Shown here piece by piece: positions 45,767 through 54,788 of a stretch of DNA of 64,000 nt. The notes under the pieces are model-generated. The model made no database searches and had not been told where the DNA came from. It saw nothing but the letters and a program-made list of their open reading frames with translations. The stretch spans positions 310,001 to 374,000 of the forward strand of contig NZ_JACHZB010000002.1 of assembly GCF_014193255.1 (NCBI RefSeq). Direction: 5' to 3'. The stretch's first letter is position 1. The number at the start of each line of letters is the position of its first letter. Source of the stretch: Rhizobium sp. BK196. GTDB lineage: Bacteria > Pseudomonadota > Alphaproteobacteria > Rhizobiales > Rhizobiaceae. Position numbers and translations under genes: made by a program.

Positions 45767-47131
45767 ATGGCAAATCCCAGAATAACGTTCATCGGAGCTG
45801 GCTCCACCGTTTTCATGAAGAATATCGTCGGCGATATCCTGCAGCGTCCGGCGCTGTCGGGGGCCACGATTGCGCTCATGGACATCAACCCGCAGCGGCT
45901 GGAAGAAAGCGCCATTGTCGTCAACAAGCTGATTTCGACGCTCGGCGTGAAGGCGAAGGCGGAAACCTATTCCGATCAGCGCAAGGCACTATCCGGCGCC
46001 GATTTCGTCGTCGTCGCCTTCCAGATCGGCGGCTACGAACCCTGCACCGTCACGGATTTCGAAGTGCCGAAGAAATATGGCCTGCGTCAGACGATTGCCG
46101 ACACGCTCGGCGTCGGCGGCATCATGCGTGGCCTCAGAACCGTGCCGCATCTGTGGAAGATCTGCGAGGATATGCGCGCCGTCTGCCCCAATGCCATCAT
46201 GCTGCAATATGTCAACCCGATGGCGATCAACACCTGGGCGATCGCGGAGAAATACCCTGACATCAAGCAGATCGGCCTCTGCCATTCCGTGCAGGGCACG
46301 GCGATGGAACTCGCTCACGATCTCGACATTCCCTATGACGAAATCCGCTACCGCTCGGCCGGCATCAACCACATGGCCTTCTACCTGAAGTTCGAGCATC
46401 GCCAGCCGGATGGTTCCTACAAGAACCTCTATCCCGATCTCGTGCGCGCCTATCGCGAAGGGCGTGCGCCGAAGCCCGGCTGGAACCCGCGCTGCCCCAA
46501 CAAGGTGCGTTATGAGATGCTGACACGGCTTGGCTATTTCGTCACCGAAAGCTCGGAGCATTTCGCCGAATACACGCCTTACTTCATCAAGGAAGGCCGC
46601 GAAGACCTGATCGAGAAATTCGGCATTCCGCTCGACGAATATCCGAAGCGCTGCATCGAGCAGATCGCCCGTTGGAAGGGCCAGGCGGAAGCCTATCGTT
46701 CGGCCGACACGATCGAGGTCAATGAATCGAAGGAATATGCTTCCTCGATCATCAATTCGGTCTGGACCGGAGAGCCCTCGGTCATATACGGCAATGTCCG
46801 CAACAATGGCTGCATTACTTCTCTGCCGGCAAATTGTGCTGCGGAGGTACCCTGCCTCGTCGATGCCTCCGGCATCCAGCCGACCTATATTGGCGACCTG
46901 CCGCCGCAGCTGACCGCACTGATCCGCACCAACATCAATGTCCAGGAACTGACGGTCCAGGCGCTGATGACGGAAAATCCGGAACATATCTATCATGCTG
47001 CGATGATGGACCCGCACACAGCGGCCGAGCTCGATCTCGACCAGATCTGGTCGCTGGTCGACGACCTGCTTGCCAGCCACGGCGACTGGCTGCCGGAATG
47101 GGCGCGGCCGAACAAGGCGCGCGCCGCCTGA
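45767..47131 (+). CDS. agaL2: Alpha-galactosidase, GH4 (second copy)
   Basis: A 454-residue GH4 glycosidase, the second in this operon. RITFIGAGSTVFMKNIVGDIL is the NAD-binding start; IGLCHSVQGTAMEL and AGINHMAFYLKFEH carry the catalytic metal ligands. It is clearly divergent from the first copy (CHSVQGT versus CHGVQHG), so the two may prefer different galactosides. The ATG at 45767 has GGAGG five bases upstream. It is the last gene of the operon. Confidence 0.9.
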   Translation: MANPRITFIGAGSTVFMKNIVGDILQRPALSGATIALMDINPQRLEESAIVVNKLISTLGVKAKAETYSDQRKALSGADFVVVAFQIGGYEPCTVTDFEVPKKYGLRQTIADTLGVGGIMRGLRTVPHLWKICEDMRAVCPNAIMLQYVNPMAINTWAIAEKYPDIKQIGLCHSVQGTAMELAHDLDIPYDEIRYRSAGINHMAFYLKFEHRQPDGSYKNLYPDLVRAYREGRAPKPGWNPRCPNKVRYEMLTRLGYFVTESSEHFAEYTPYFIKEGREDLIEKFGIPLDEYPKRCIEQIARWKGQAEAYRSADTIEVNESKEYASSIINSVWTGEPSVIYGNVRNNGCITSLPANCAAEVPCLVDASGIQPTYIGDLPPQLTALIRTNINVQELTVQALMTENPEHIYHAAMMDPHTAAELDLDQIWSLVDDLLASHGDWLPEWARPNKARAA

Positions 47132-47142
47132 GGCACCGCTAT

Positions 47143-47174
47143 GATCAGCGCCGGCGGATATGCTGGCGCTGATC
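47143..47174. terminator. Hairpin between convergent agaL2 and the RES toxin gene
   Basis: Perfect 10-bp inverted repeat (GATCAGCGCC / GGCGCTGATC) with a 12-base loop, flanked by a further GGCAC / GTGCC pair. It begins 11 bases after agaL2 and 11 bases from the toxin stop, so it can serve both genes. Confidence 0.65.
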
Positions 47175-47185
47175 GTGCCTGGTGG

Positions 47186-47680
47186 TCAGGACAATCTGCC
47201 TTCGTCATCAATCAGCGTCAGGCGGCAAGGAGCTGTGTCGCTCCATCGCCAGAGTACCAGGTTGAGATCATCATTTCTGGCGGCCGGAGCAAAACTTCTG
47301 ACCAGGAGGCCGTGATAGCCGTCGGACGCAAGCTTGCGCGCAAAGGCCTGTGTTTTGGCTTCTCCGCGTGCCTTCATTTCATCACGCCAGCTGGCCGCGG
47401 CTATCGCAGCGCCATCTATTTCCTGCTCCTCAAGGGCGATTTCGTCCCTGCTGTCGAAGATGTGCTCGACATCAGCTTCGTAACCGACGAGCGTTGTCGG
47501 CTGCAGGCTGCCCACCTGATTGGCTTCCCGGAGCGCAGTCAGAACGGACAGGGACATATAGAGCGCCGGCATTCCCTTGGGATTGAACCGACCGCCATAG
47601 AGTTCGGCACCGCGCCCAGAGAGCGGCTCGCGCGCGTAGACAGGGTTTAGCGCTCGATAGAGCTTTCCTTTGTAGTGCAT
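47186..47680 (-). CDS. RES-domain toxin (type II toxin-antitoxin)
   Basis: A 164-residue RES protein. KLYRALNPVYAREPLSGRGAELYGGRFNPKGMPALYMS carries the conserved Arg9, Tyr28, Arg31 and Tyr41, and Glu52 follows in REANQ; NLVLWRWS ends the fold. Characterised RES toxins (for example MbcT) degrade NAD+, halting growth when the antitoxin is lost. It lies eight bases after the antitoxin gene. The conserved residues appear intact, so it is probably active. Confidence 0.88.
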   Translation of the reverse strand: MHYKGKLYRALNPVYAREPLSGRGAELYGGRFNPKGMPALYMSLSVLTALREANQVGSLQPTTLVGYEADVEHIFDSRDEIALEEQEIDGAAIAAASWRDEMKARGEAKTQAFARKLASDGYHGLLVRSFAPAARNDDLNLVLWRWSDTAPCRLTLIDDEGRLS

Positions 47681-47688
47681 GGCCGGGG

Positions 47689-48039
47689 TTAGGCGTGAAC
47701 GCCGGCATCGATCGCGTCGATATAGTCAAGAACGTCGTCCGCCCGCCCGTCGCGAACCAGCTGCATGGCGGTCTGGCCCGAAAAGCCTGACAGAGGCTCG
47801 GAGCGATACCAAGCATAGGCCATCAGCGTCGAGCCGAAGCGAGGTTCGACCTTGTTGACGACTTCGATCATTTCGCGGAGGCGCCGTTGCGTCTTGTCGG
47901 AGCGGAGCCGGTCCTTGCGCTGGATCGCGTCTTTGCCAAGCCCGGCGGTGCGGGCGATCTCTTCGCTGGTCGTGCGGAAGGCATCGGCAATTTTGCGCGG
48001 CGCAAACAGACCGTCATCTGCATATTGTGCGAGGCCCAT
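47689..48039 (-). CDS. Xre/MbcA/ParS-type antitoxin
   Basis: A 116-residue antitoxin. Residues 10-60 are a degenerate helix-turn-helix (TTSEEIARTAGLGKDAIQRK). The C-terminal half is the ParS/MbcA toxin-binding domain (AYAWYRSEPLSGFSGQTAMQLV, then VLDYIDAIDAG), whose C-terminal tail usually plugs the toxin active site. It is the first gene of the pair, with GGAGATGAAAG before the ATG and a palindrome overlapping the promoter. Confidence 0.9.
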   Translation of the reverse strand: MGLAQYADDGLFAPRKIADAFRTTSEEIARTAGLGKDAIQRKDRLRSDKTQRRLREMIEVVNKVEPRFGSTLMAYAWYRSEPLSGFSGQTAMQLVRDGRADDVLDYIDAIDAGVHA

Positions 48040-48062
48040 CTTTCATCTCCATGCCGTATATA

Positions 48063-48082
48063 CTGACGTTATATAGCGTCAG
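48063..48082. promoter_or_regulatory. Operator/promoter of the toxin-antitoxin pair
   Basis: CTGACG and CGTCAG form an inverted repeat around an 8-base AT-rich core, 24 bases upstream of the antitoxin ATG. On the minus strand the core reads ATATAAC and could be the -10 element. Autorepression by the antitoxin is the usual arrangement and is inferred here. Confidence 0.6.
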
Positions 48083-48131
48083 AACGAGCGGCATTCAATG
48101 GCGAAGTTTACCGGTGGTCGCCACTGATTAT

Positions 48132-48166
48132 CTTGGCCGCCTTGAGCGGTCGCCATGGCGGCCAAG
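48132..48166 (-). terminator. Hairpin downstream of the lactate-dehydrogenase-family gene
   Basis: Perfect 10-bp inverted repeat (CTTGGCCGCC / GGCGGCCAAG) with a 15-base loop, starting 30 bases after the lldD-like stop on the minus strand. It separates that gene from the toxin-antitoxin promoter. No T-run is present. Confidence 0.55.
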
Positions 48167-48195
48167 GAACGGCACCGCGTCATTCTCGATGAAGA

Positions 48196-49347
48196 TCAAG
48201 AGGCGCGGAAACGCAGATTGCCGGCCGAAAGCTCGCTGACCGAGGCGCAGCCCATCAACTTCATGCCGCGCTCGATTTCGGTTCGCATTTGCAGCAGCGC
48301 CCGTTCGACGCCTGCCTGGCCAGCTGCCGCAAGCGGGAACAGATAGTAGCGCCCGACGCCGACGGCCTTGGCGCCAAGCGATAGGGCCTTCAGCACATGG
48401 GTACCGCGCTGGATGCCGCCATCGACCATCACATCGATCCGATCGCCGACAGCCTCGACGATTTCCGCAAGCTGGTCGAAGCCGCTGCGCGAACCGTCGA
48501 GCTGACGCCCGCCGTGGTTGGAAAGCACGATGCCGGTACAGCCGATATCGATGGCGCGCTTGGCATCCTCGACCGTCATGACGCCCTTTAGGCAGAACTG
48601 CCCGCCCCAGGTCTTCACCATGTCGGCAACGTCGTCCCAGTTCATGGCGGGATCAAGCATTTCAGTGAAATAGCGGCTGATCGACATCGTGCCGCTGCCC
48701 ATGTCGACGTGGCTGTCGAGCTGCGGCAGGCGGAATTTCTCGTGCGTGAAATAATTGATGGCCCAGGCGGGTTTGACGGCAAACTGCGCCATGCCCGACA
48801 GATTGAGCTTGAAGGGAATGGCAAAGCCGGTGCGCTTGTCGCGCTCGCGGTTGCCGCCCGTAATGCTGTCGACGGTCAGCATCATCACCTGCACGCCAGC
48901 CTGCTTGGCTCTCGCCATCATTTCGTTGTTAAGGCCGCGATCCCGGTGGAAATAGAACTGGTAGACCTGCGGTCCGCTGCTGATCTTACGCGCCTCTTCC
49001 AGGCTGATCGTGCCGAGCGACGACACGCCGAACATCGTGCCGAGTTTACCGGCGGCATGCGCGACCGCGCGTTCTCCCTCGTGGTGAAAGAGCCGTTGCA
49101 GGGCCGTCGGCGAGCAATAGACCGGCATGGCGAGTTTCTGGCCCATGACGGTGACCGACATGTCGACTTCGCTGACGCCGCGCAGCACGCTCGGCAGAAG
49201 ATCGCAACTCTCGAAAGCAGATGTATTGCGCCTGTAGGTAACCTCATCGTCCGCCGCGCCGTCGATATAATTGAAGATCGGCCCGGGAAGGCGTTGCTTG
49301 GCAAGACGGCGGAAGTCATGGAAATTATGGCAGTCTGAAAGGCGCAT
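48196..49347 (-). CDS. lldD: FMN-dependent alpha-hydroxy acid dehydrogenase (L-lactate dehydrogenase type)
   Basis: A 383-residue flavoprotein that oxidises an L-2-hydroxy acid, most likely L-lactate to pyruvate, passing electrons to the respiratory chain. FNYIDGAADDEVTYRRN, SSLGTISLEEA, QFYFHRDRG and the catalytic SNHGGRQLDGSRSGFDQL are all present, with RGTHVLKALSLGAKAVGVGR near the end. The exact substrate is not fixed by sequence. I start at the ATG at 49347; a TTG four codons upstream is possible. Confidence 0.88.
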   Translation of the reverse strand: MRLSDCHNFHDFRRLAKQRLPGPIFNYIDGAADDEVTYRRNTSAFESCDLLPSVLRGVSEVDMSVTVMGQKLAMPVYCSPTALQRLFHHEGERAVAHAAGKLGTMFGVSSLGTISLEEARKISSGPQVYQFYFHRDRGLNNEMMARAKQAGVQVMMLTVDSITGGNRERDKRTGFAIPFKLNLSGMAQFAVKPAWAINYFTHEKFRLPQLDSHVDMGSGTMSISRYFTEMLDPAMNWDDVADMVKTWGGQFCLKGVMTVEDAKRAIDIGCTGIVLSNHGGRQLDGSRSGFDQLAEIVEAVGDRIDVMVDGGIQRGTHVLKALSLGAKAVGVGRYYLFPLAAAGQAGVERALLQMRTEIERGMKLMGCASVSELSAGNLRFRAS

Positions 49348-49557
49348 ACTCGTATCCAATCGAGGGCTGGCATGAAATGCCTCCAGCCGATGAGCGGCCG
49401 CGAGACCTCCTCGTCTTCGCGATCCATGACCTATGGGATACGATTATTATCGCATCAATCTCAAGCTCTCTTGAGTGCGCTTCCGTCGCCTTGTGAGAGA
49501 AAGGCGCAATTTATTGCCCAGCGGCCACGCGAGATGACGTGCCTTCCGGACGTCGGA

Positions 49558-50238
49558 TCAGCGGGTGGGCTTCATAGCGAGCCAGATGACATGCCGTGCA
49601 CCGCCGCGCTTGCCGTTGGCGCGGGTGTTGATCGCCTCGACAGCAAAGCCGCTCTCCTTCAGCCGGCGGGTGAAGGATGGATGAGGCCCCGAGGACCAGA
49701 CGGCAAGCACGCCGCCGGGGCGGAGCGCCTCGCGAGCGGATTTCAGCCCGGCATAGTCATAGAGCCGGTCATTGGACTTGCGGGTCAGGCCGTCGGGGCC
49801 ATTATCAACGTCGAGAAGGATCGCATCGTAAGCGGCCTTTCCGGCGCGGATCGCCTCGCCGACATCACCCTGATGGATCGACACGCGCGGATCGTCGAGA
49901 CAGCCCTTGAACACCTCCGTCATCGGTCCGCGTGCCCAGGCAACAACTTGCGGGATCAGTTCGGCGACGACAACACCGGCATCCTCGGGCAAGACCGCAA
50001 GGGCAGCCCGCAGGGTGAAACCCATGCCAAGCCCGCCGATCAGGATCTTCGGCTTCGGGTGCGATTTGATCCGCTCGAAGGACAGGGTGGCGAGTGCTTC
50101 TTCCGAGCCGCTGAGGCGGCTGTTCATCAGCTCATTGGTGCCGAGCATGATCGAAAATTCGGATCCGCGCTGCTTCAGCCGCAATTGCCCGCCTTCGCCG
50201 GGAATGGTCGCGGAATCGAGCTGGATCCAGGGAAGCAT
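49558..50238 (-). CDS. Spermidine-synthase-like methyltransferase-fold protein
   Basis: A 226-residue protein with a Rossmann-type SAM-binding core: ILIGGLGMGFTLRAALAVLP is motif I, VVVAELIPQVVAWARG supplies the acidic residue, and YDAILLDVDNGPDGL follows. It lacks the N-terminal strand domain of true polyamine synthases, as do many spermidine-synthase-like bacterial proteins of unknown function. The ATG at 50238 fits the usual length and N-terminus (MLPWIQLDS); the longer frame to 50427 is not supported. Confidence 0.8.
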   Translation of the reverse strand: MLPWIQLDSATIPGEGGQLRLKQRGSEFSIMLGTNELMNSRLSGSEEALATLSFERIKSHPKPKILIGGLGMGFTLRAALAVLPEDAGVVVAELIPQVVAWARGPMTEVFKGCLDDPRVSIHQGDVGEAIRAGKAAYDAILLDVDNGPDGLTRKSNDRLYDYAGLKSAREALRPGGVLAVWSSGPHPSFTRRLKESGFAVEAINTRANGKRGGARHVIWLAMKPTR

Positions 50239-50303
50239 GGCAGTTTCGTCTCGCTGAAGGGGACCGTCCCCTAGCATAGGGCTACGGTCGAAGCCAGCAA
50301 GGC

Positions 50304-50420
50304 TTAGATCATGCGCATGAAATGGTCGCGCTCGTATTTCGTGACACCCTCCTGCGACACGATGGAGCAGTGGCGGATATCTTCGACTGCGGCTGCAGGC
50401 GCATTCGCGAATCGTTGAAG
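50304..50420 (-). pseudogene. Orphan C-terminal coding remnant, family unknown
   Basis: A minus-strand frame encodes about 35 codons with normal GC3 codon use, ending VSQEGVTKYERDHFMRMI and a TAA at the left end. It has no start codon of its own and no upstream domain, and it lies in the gap between thiD and the spermidine-synthase-like gene. It looks like the tail of a deleted gene. I cannot name the family. Confidence 0.35.
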
Positions 50421-50492
50421 CACACATTGGATCCGCACTGCAACGGCCCGGTTTGACCAGGCCGTCTCACAATGCTCGAAATGTGATTCGGC

Positions 50493-51305
50493 TTAAATAC
50501 TGGCGTCTTTCCACAGGCTATGAAAATGATGGACAGGTCCATGGCCGGAACCGACTGTCAGTTCGCCTGCGGCAGCGACTGCCTGCGCAAGATAGGCTTT
50601 GGCGGTTGCCACGGCCATTTGCGGCAATGCGCCTTTTGCAAGCTCGGCGGCCAACGCGCTGGAGAGGGTGCAGCCCGTGCCGTGTGTATTTTTGGTCGGG
50701 ATGCGTTTCGCCTCGAACCAGTGCAGGCCAGAGGCCGTCGACAGCACGTCGGGGCTTTCGACACTGCCGAGATGGCCGCCCTTGACCAGCACCGCGGCGG
50801 GTCCGAGGGTACGCAGGCGTTCGGCCTGCGACGCCATCTGCTCGCGGCTTTCGGCAACCTCTTCGTGCAGCAACGCGGCGGCTTCCGGCAGGTTTGGGGT
50901 CAGCAGCGTGGCGAGCGGCAACAGCTGCCGCGTCAGCGCATCGACGGCCTGCGGGTCGAGGAGCGTCGCCCCACCCTTGGCGATCATGACAGGATCGACG
51001 ACAATGGGAATACCGCGGTGAGGCGTCAGCGCCTCGGCAACCGCTTCGGCAATGCCGGCATTGGCGATCATGCCGATCTTGACCGCATCGACGCGTACAT
51101 CGGCGAAGACCGCTTTTATCTGCTGGGCGACGAAGTGCGGCGGCACGAGATGCACGCCGGTCACACCCTGCGTGTTCTGCGCCGTCAGTGCCGTCAGCGC
51201 CGCCATGCCATAGACGCCGCGCGCCGAGAAAGCCTTGAGATCGGCCTGGATGCCGGCCCCTCCGGAGGGATCGGAACCGGCGATGGACAGGACGTTACGG
51301 ATCAT
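50493..51305 (-). CDS. thiD: Hydroxymethylpyrimidine/phosphomethylpyrimidine kinase
   Basis: A 270-residue ribokinase-fold enzyme that phosphorylates HMP and then HMP-phosphate to HMP-PP. The start VLSIAGSDPSGGAGIQADLKAFSA is the family signature, VVDPVMIAKGG is the middle loop, and KNTHGTGCTLSSALAA holds the catalytic Asp-equivalent region and anion hole. It overlaps thiE by four bases and is the last gene of the thiamine salvage operon. Confidence 0.95.
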   Translation of the reverse strand: MIRNVLSIAGSDPSGGAGIQADLKAFSARGVYGMAALTALTAQNTQGVTGVHLVPPHFVAQQIKAVFADVRVDAVKIGMIANAGIAEAVAEALTPHRGIPIVVDPVMIAKGGATLLDPQAVDALTRQLLPLATLLTPNLPEAAALLHEEVAESREQMASQAERLRTLGPAAVLVKGGHLGSVESPDVLSTASGLHWFEAKRIPTKNTHGTGCTLSSALAAELAKGALPQMAVATAKAYLAQAVAAAGELTVGSGHGPVHHFHSLWKDASI

Positions 51306-51937
51306 TGGCGGACCTTTCGGATTTCCTCGGCAATGCGAACTGTCGCGGCCTTCGGGTCGGGTGTGCCGCAGATCGCCGAGACGACAGCAAGCCCATCGGC
51401 TCCTGCCGCAAAGACGGAACCGGCGTGTTCGCTCTTCAGGCCTCCGATCGCAACCGTTGGAACGGGCGCAGCCTTTACAAGTCTCGCCAACCCATCGAAA
51501 CCGATCGGCTGCTTATGGTCGGTCTTTGTAGGCGTCGCAAATACCGGCCCGATCCCGGCATAATCGACAATTCCAGCGTCGATTGCCGCAGCCAGCGCCT
51601 CAGTCTCAACAGAGAGACCCAGGATCATGTCCGGGCCGATCATCGCACGTGCGGCGGCAGGTCCCATATCGTCCTGACCGATATGCAGCCCATCGGCGCT
51701 GATTGCAATGGCCGCTTCCACGTCATCGTTGATAACAAGCAGGGCGCCCGTATCCTTCAGGATCTCCTTGAGCGCCAGGCCGGTCTCGATCATCCTTGCC
51801 GTTCCGCCACGCTTGTCGCGAAGCTGCACCATTGTTGCACCGCCGGCGACGGCGAGCCGCGCCGTCTCGATCATGCCGATTCCGGCGCAGAGATCGGGGT
51901 CGAGAACCAGATAGAGGGAAAGATCGAAGCGTTTCAT
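51302..51937 (-). CDS. thiE: Thiamine-phosphate synthase
   Basis: A 211-residue TIM-barrel enzyme that joins HMP-PP and thiazole phosphate to make thiamine phosphate. MVQLRDKRG, LLVINDDVEAAI, GLHIGQDDM and GIGPVFATPTKTDH are the conserved substrate and phosphate loops; VAIGGL closes the barrel. It overlaps both neighbours by four bases, so thiM, thiE and thiD are translationally coupled. Confidence 0.95.
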   Translation of the reverse strand: MKRFDLSLYLVLDPDLCAGIGMIETARLAVAGGATMVQLRDKRGGTARMIETGLALKEILKDTGALLVINDDVEAAIAISADGLHIGQDDMGPAAARAMIGPDMILGLSVETEALAAAIDAGIVDYAGIGPVFATPTKTDHKQPIGFDGLARLVKAAPVPTVAIGGLKSEHAGSVFAAGADGLAVVSAICGTPDPKAATVRIAEEIRKVRQ

Positions 51938-52734
51938 GCAGCGATGATCCTGATTTTTGCATCGAGCTTTGCTTCATCAAGCGCGGCAAGCTGATCGAGG
52001 AAACGCCAGGAGAAAGAGCCGGGGCCATCCGCATTTTTCGCGGCTTCTTCACCGGCGACCGAAAACGTGGCAAGTGCGGCGACAGCAGCCGCGAAGGGGT
52101 CGGCGGGAACGGTGGCGGCGAAGGCGCCCGTCAGGCAGGTCAGGGAGCAGCCGAGCGCAGTCACCTGTGGCATCAGTGCCGATCCGCCCTCGATGCGCAG
52201 CGCTTGTGCGCCATCCGTCACGAAATCCACCACACCGGTGACTGCGACGACCGCGCCATGCCGTTCGGAAAGGAGCCGCGCGGAAGCTTCAGCCTGCTCA
52301 ACCGGGTCACGGCTGTCGACACCTTGGCCACGGCTCTCACCACCGGCAAGCGCGATGATCTCTGAAGCATTGCCGCGGATGATCGTCGGACGGAGCGCCA
52401 GCAGATCGGCGACTGCCTTGCGGCGGAAGGACGTCGCATAATGGGCGACCGGATCGAGGACCCAAGGTTTGCCGCTCGCGTTTGCAGCCCTTGCCGCCGC
52501 ATGCATGCCGTCGATCCATTGGGTGGAGAGCGTGCCGATATTGACGGTCAAAGCGCCGGCGATTGCGGCAAACTCGCCCGCTTCCTCGGCAGAGTGGACC
52601 ATGGCAGGCGATGCACCCGCCGCAAGCACCACATTGGCAGCGATGTTCATGGCCACATAATTGGTGATGCACTGCACGAGCGGCGGCTTGGTGCGCATCG
52701 CCGTCAACAAAGCTCCGGGTGTCTTGTTCTCCAT
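51934..52734 (-). CDS. thiM: Hydroxyethylthiazole kinase
   Basis: A 266-residue salvage enzyme that phosphorylates hydroxyethylthiazole. Characteristic stretches are PLVQCITNYVAMNIAANVVLAAGASPAMVH near the N-terminus, WVLDPVAHYATSFR, and GCSLTCLTGAFAATV with the active-site Cys. Its ATG is preceded by AAAGGGG, which lies in a small GAAA-capped hairpin just after the TPP riboswitch, so translation control is likely. Confidence 0.95.
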   Translation of the reverse strand: MENKTPGALLTAMRTKPPLVQCITNYVAMNIAANVVLAAGASPAMVHSAEEAGEFAAIAGALTVNIGTLSTQWIDGMHAAARAANASGKPWVLDPVAHYATSFRRKAVADLLALRPTIIRGNASEIIALAGGESRGQGVDSRDPVEQAEASARLLSERHGAVVAVTGVVDFVTDGAQALRIEGGSALMPQVTALGCSLTCLTGAFAATVPADPFAAAVAALATFSVAGEEAAKNADGPGSFSWRFLDQLAALDEAKLDAKIRIIAA

Positions 52735-52738
52735 AGTA

Positions 52739-52754
52739 CCCCTTTCGGGCGGGG
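52739..52754 (-). promoter_or_regulatory. Hairpin that can hide the thiM ribosome site
   Basis: On the minus strand, GCCC-GAAA-GGGG forms a short tetraloop hairpin whose 3' arm contains the ribosome-binding GGGG ending five bases before the thiM ATG. This arrangement suits riboswitch control at translation. It is short, so the call is tentative. Confidence 0.45.
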
Positions 52755-52798
52755 CAGGCGCGGGAACGATCGTGCAACGAAGCAGACTGCGACCCGAG

Positions 52799-52877
52799 CG
52801 ACTCCCTCCGCCGGCATTATCCGGTTCAGGTTCGAAGGGTGCTTCTCAGCCAGTTCTTGCGAACAGGCGCCCCTGTC
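52799..52877 (-). ncRNA. TPP riboswitch (THI element) of thiMED
   Basis: The minus-strand leader contains the conserved THI-box order: GGGGCGCC, then CTGAGA, then ACCCTTCGAACCTGA, then CCGGATAATGCCGGCG and AGGGA. These correspond to the P2-P3 pyrimidine-sensor and P4-P5 pyrophosphate-sensor helices. It lies 65 bases upstream of thiM and should switch the salvage operon off when thiamine pyrophosphate is plentiful. Confidence 0.95.
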
Positions 52878-52960
52878 TCTCAACGGCACTCTTTCTTGCA
52901 GAGAATGGTGCCGATGTCACCGGCAAAATGACGATTTTGAGACTGAGGTTTTGCAAATGC

Positions 52961-52991
52961 GCACCACGGGCCGCCCGAGCGCCCGTGGTGC
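52961..52991 (-). terminator. Hairpin downstream of the aldehyde dehydrogenase gene
   Basis: Perfect 10-bp inverted repeat (GCACCACGGG / CCCGTGGTGC) with an 11-base loop, 49 bases after the dehydrogenase stop on the minus strand and upstream of the thi riboswitch. It has no strong T-run but is well placed to separate the two transcription units. Confidence 0.6.
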
Positions 52992-53039
52992 AATTTCAAA
53001 TGCCGGTTTTTCGGATTAGGGTCCGGCTGCTCTACTCGA

Positions 53040-54563
53040 TCAACGCAGCGGCGCCGGAAGCAGGTTTGTCGTAAAGTCCTGATACGAGACCGGACGCAGG
53101 AACCTGTAGATGGCGAGCGTTCCGACGGAGGTCGATCTGCCATCGGCCGTTGCCGGGTAGGGGCCGCCGTGCACCATGGCGGGCGATACTTCCACGCCGG
53201 TTCCGAAGCCGTTCACGAGCAGGCGTCCGGCAAGCATTTCCAGCTTGGGAACGAGGCGCTTTGCGTCCTGTTCGTCTTCGCTCGTAATGTGCAAGGCAAC
53301 GGTCAGCTGGCCTTCGAGGCCGTCGAGGACGCGCTCGAGTTCGGCGAGATCACGGCAGCGCACGATAAGGCCGGCTGCACCGAAAACCTCGTCCTGCAGC
53401 TCATGATGTGCAAGGAATGCCGCGGCCGTCGTTTCGAAGAGAGCGGCCGTGCCTTCGAATTCGCTGCCGGGCTTGCCATTGGCGACGAGCCGGACTTCGG
53501 GATGCTTTTCCAGCCGGGCAACGCCATCACAGAATGCCTTGGCGATGGAGCCTGTCAGCATCGTCTGGGCTCCGACATCGGGCAGAAGCTCCCGCGCCTT
53601 GGCAATGAAAGTGTCCAGGCCTTCGCTATCGATGGCAAGAATGAGGCCGGGATTGGTGCAGAACTGTCCGGCGCCGAGGACAAGCGAGCTCACGAATGCC
53701 GTTGCGATCTCAGCTGCGCGGGTTTTCAGCGCGTTCGGGAAGAAGATGACCGGGTTGATGCTGCTCATCTCGGCATAGACCGGGATCGGTTGCTTGCGCT
53801 CGGAAGAGATCTTCATCAGCGCGGTTCCGCCGCGGCGCGAACCGGTGAAGCCGACGGCGCGGATTCTGGCATCGGCCACCAGCTTCTGTCCGACCTCGAA
53901 GCCGGTATCGAAGAGAAGCGCAAACGTGCCGGCATGCAGGCCAGCCTTGGCAACCGCGCGCTGTACGGCGCGGCCGACCAGTTCCGACGTGCCCGGATGA
54001 GCGGAATGCGCCTTGACGACGACGGGGCATCCTGCCGCGAGAGCAGACGCCGTATCACCGCCGGCGACCGAGAAGGCGAGCGGAAAGTTCGATGCGCCGA
54101 AAACCGCGACCGGGCCGAGGGGAACGTTGCGCAGGCGAAGATCGGGCTTCGGAACCGGCTTGCGGGAGGGATCGGCGCCATCGAAACGAAGCTCCTGGAA
54201 CCGGCCTTCGCGAACCTCTTTCGCAAATAGCCGTAGCTGTCCTGTCGTGCGAGCGCGTTCGCCCTCAAGACGCCCGCGGGGAAGTCCGGTTTCCGCCATT
54301 GCCCGCACGATCAGCTCGTCGCCGATAGCCTCGATCTCGCTGGCAATGGTTTCAAGAAAGGCAGCCCGTGTTTCCAGATCGGTTTCGCGGTAGGAGGCGA
54401 AGGCCTCCCATGCAAGCCTCGTCGCCTCTTCGACGTCTTCGGCGGAGGCGCCACCGAAAGAGACGGGCAGCGCCATCCCCGTGGCTGCTTCGACACCGTA
54501 GAGCTCGCCACGCGTGCCGCGCTTTTCCGATCCCGCGACGAGCAGGCTTCCATTGATAGTCAT
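53040..54563 (-). CDS. Aldehyde dehydrogenase, 2,5-dioxovalerate (alpha-ketoglutaric semialdehyde) type
   Basis: A 507-residue NAD(P)+-dependent enzyme, likely oxidising alpha-ketoglutarate semialdehyde to 2-oxoglutarate at the end of pentose or sugar-acid degradation. The [23 protein letters not shown] stretch, the catalytic Glu in [10 protein letters not shown] and the catalytic Cys in [10 protein letters not shown] fit this subfamily. The C-terminal [19 protein letters not shown] is also typical. The ATG at 54563 has GAAAGGAAAT upstream; the long frame beyond it is not supported. No other gene of that pathway is adjacent. Confidence 0.88.
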   Translation of the reverse strand: MTINGSLLVAGSEKRGTRGELYGVEAATGMALPVSFGGASAEDVEEATRLAWEAFASYRETDLETRAAFLETIASEIEAIGDELIVRAMAETGLPRGRLEGERARTTGQLRLFAKEVREGRFQELRFDGADPSRKPVPKPDLRLRNVPLGPVAVFGASNFPLAFSVAGGDTASALAAGCPVVVKAHSAHPGTSELVGRAVQRAVAKAGLHAGTFALLFDTGFEVGQKLVADARIRAVGFTGSRRGGTALMKISSERKQPIPVYAEMSSINPVIFFPNALKTRAAEIATAFVSSLVLGAGQFCTNPGLILAIDSEGLDTFIAKARELLPDVGAQTMLTGSIAKAFCDGVARLEKHPEVRLVANGKPGSEFEGTAALFETTAAAFLAHHELQDEVFGAAGLIVRCRDLAELERVLDGLEGQLTVALHITSEDEQDAKRLVPKLEMLAGRLLVNGFGTGVEVSPAMVHGGPYPATADGRSTSVGTLAIYRFLRPVSYQDFTTNLLPAPLR

Positions 54564-54788
54564 GACGGATTTCCTTTCAAACAGACTCGAGTGACGTATA
54601 TAGGCGTTCGTCTTCTCAATTTCACGACATCTTTCCCGATATCGCATCGAGGACGGACACCTCCGACGGAGACCCGGTGACGCCGCCGAACAGGTCAGCC
54701 GATAGCGGCCGTAAAAGCATTGCATGCCGAAATGCCGCCCCTTTTTTACGCTCATTCTCGTGCAGGATTGAACGCCGAGGGGGGCCAT

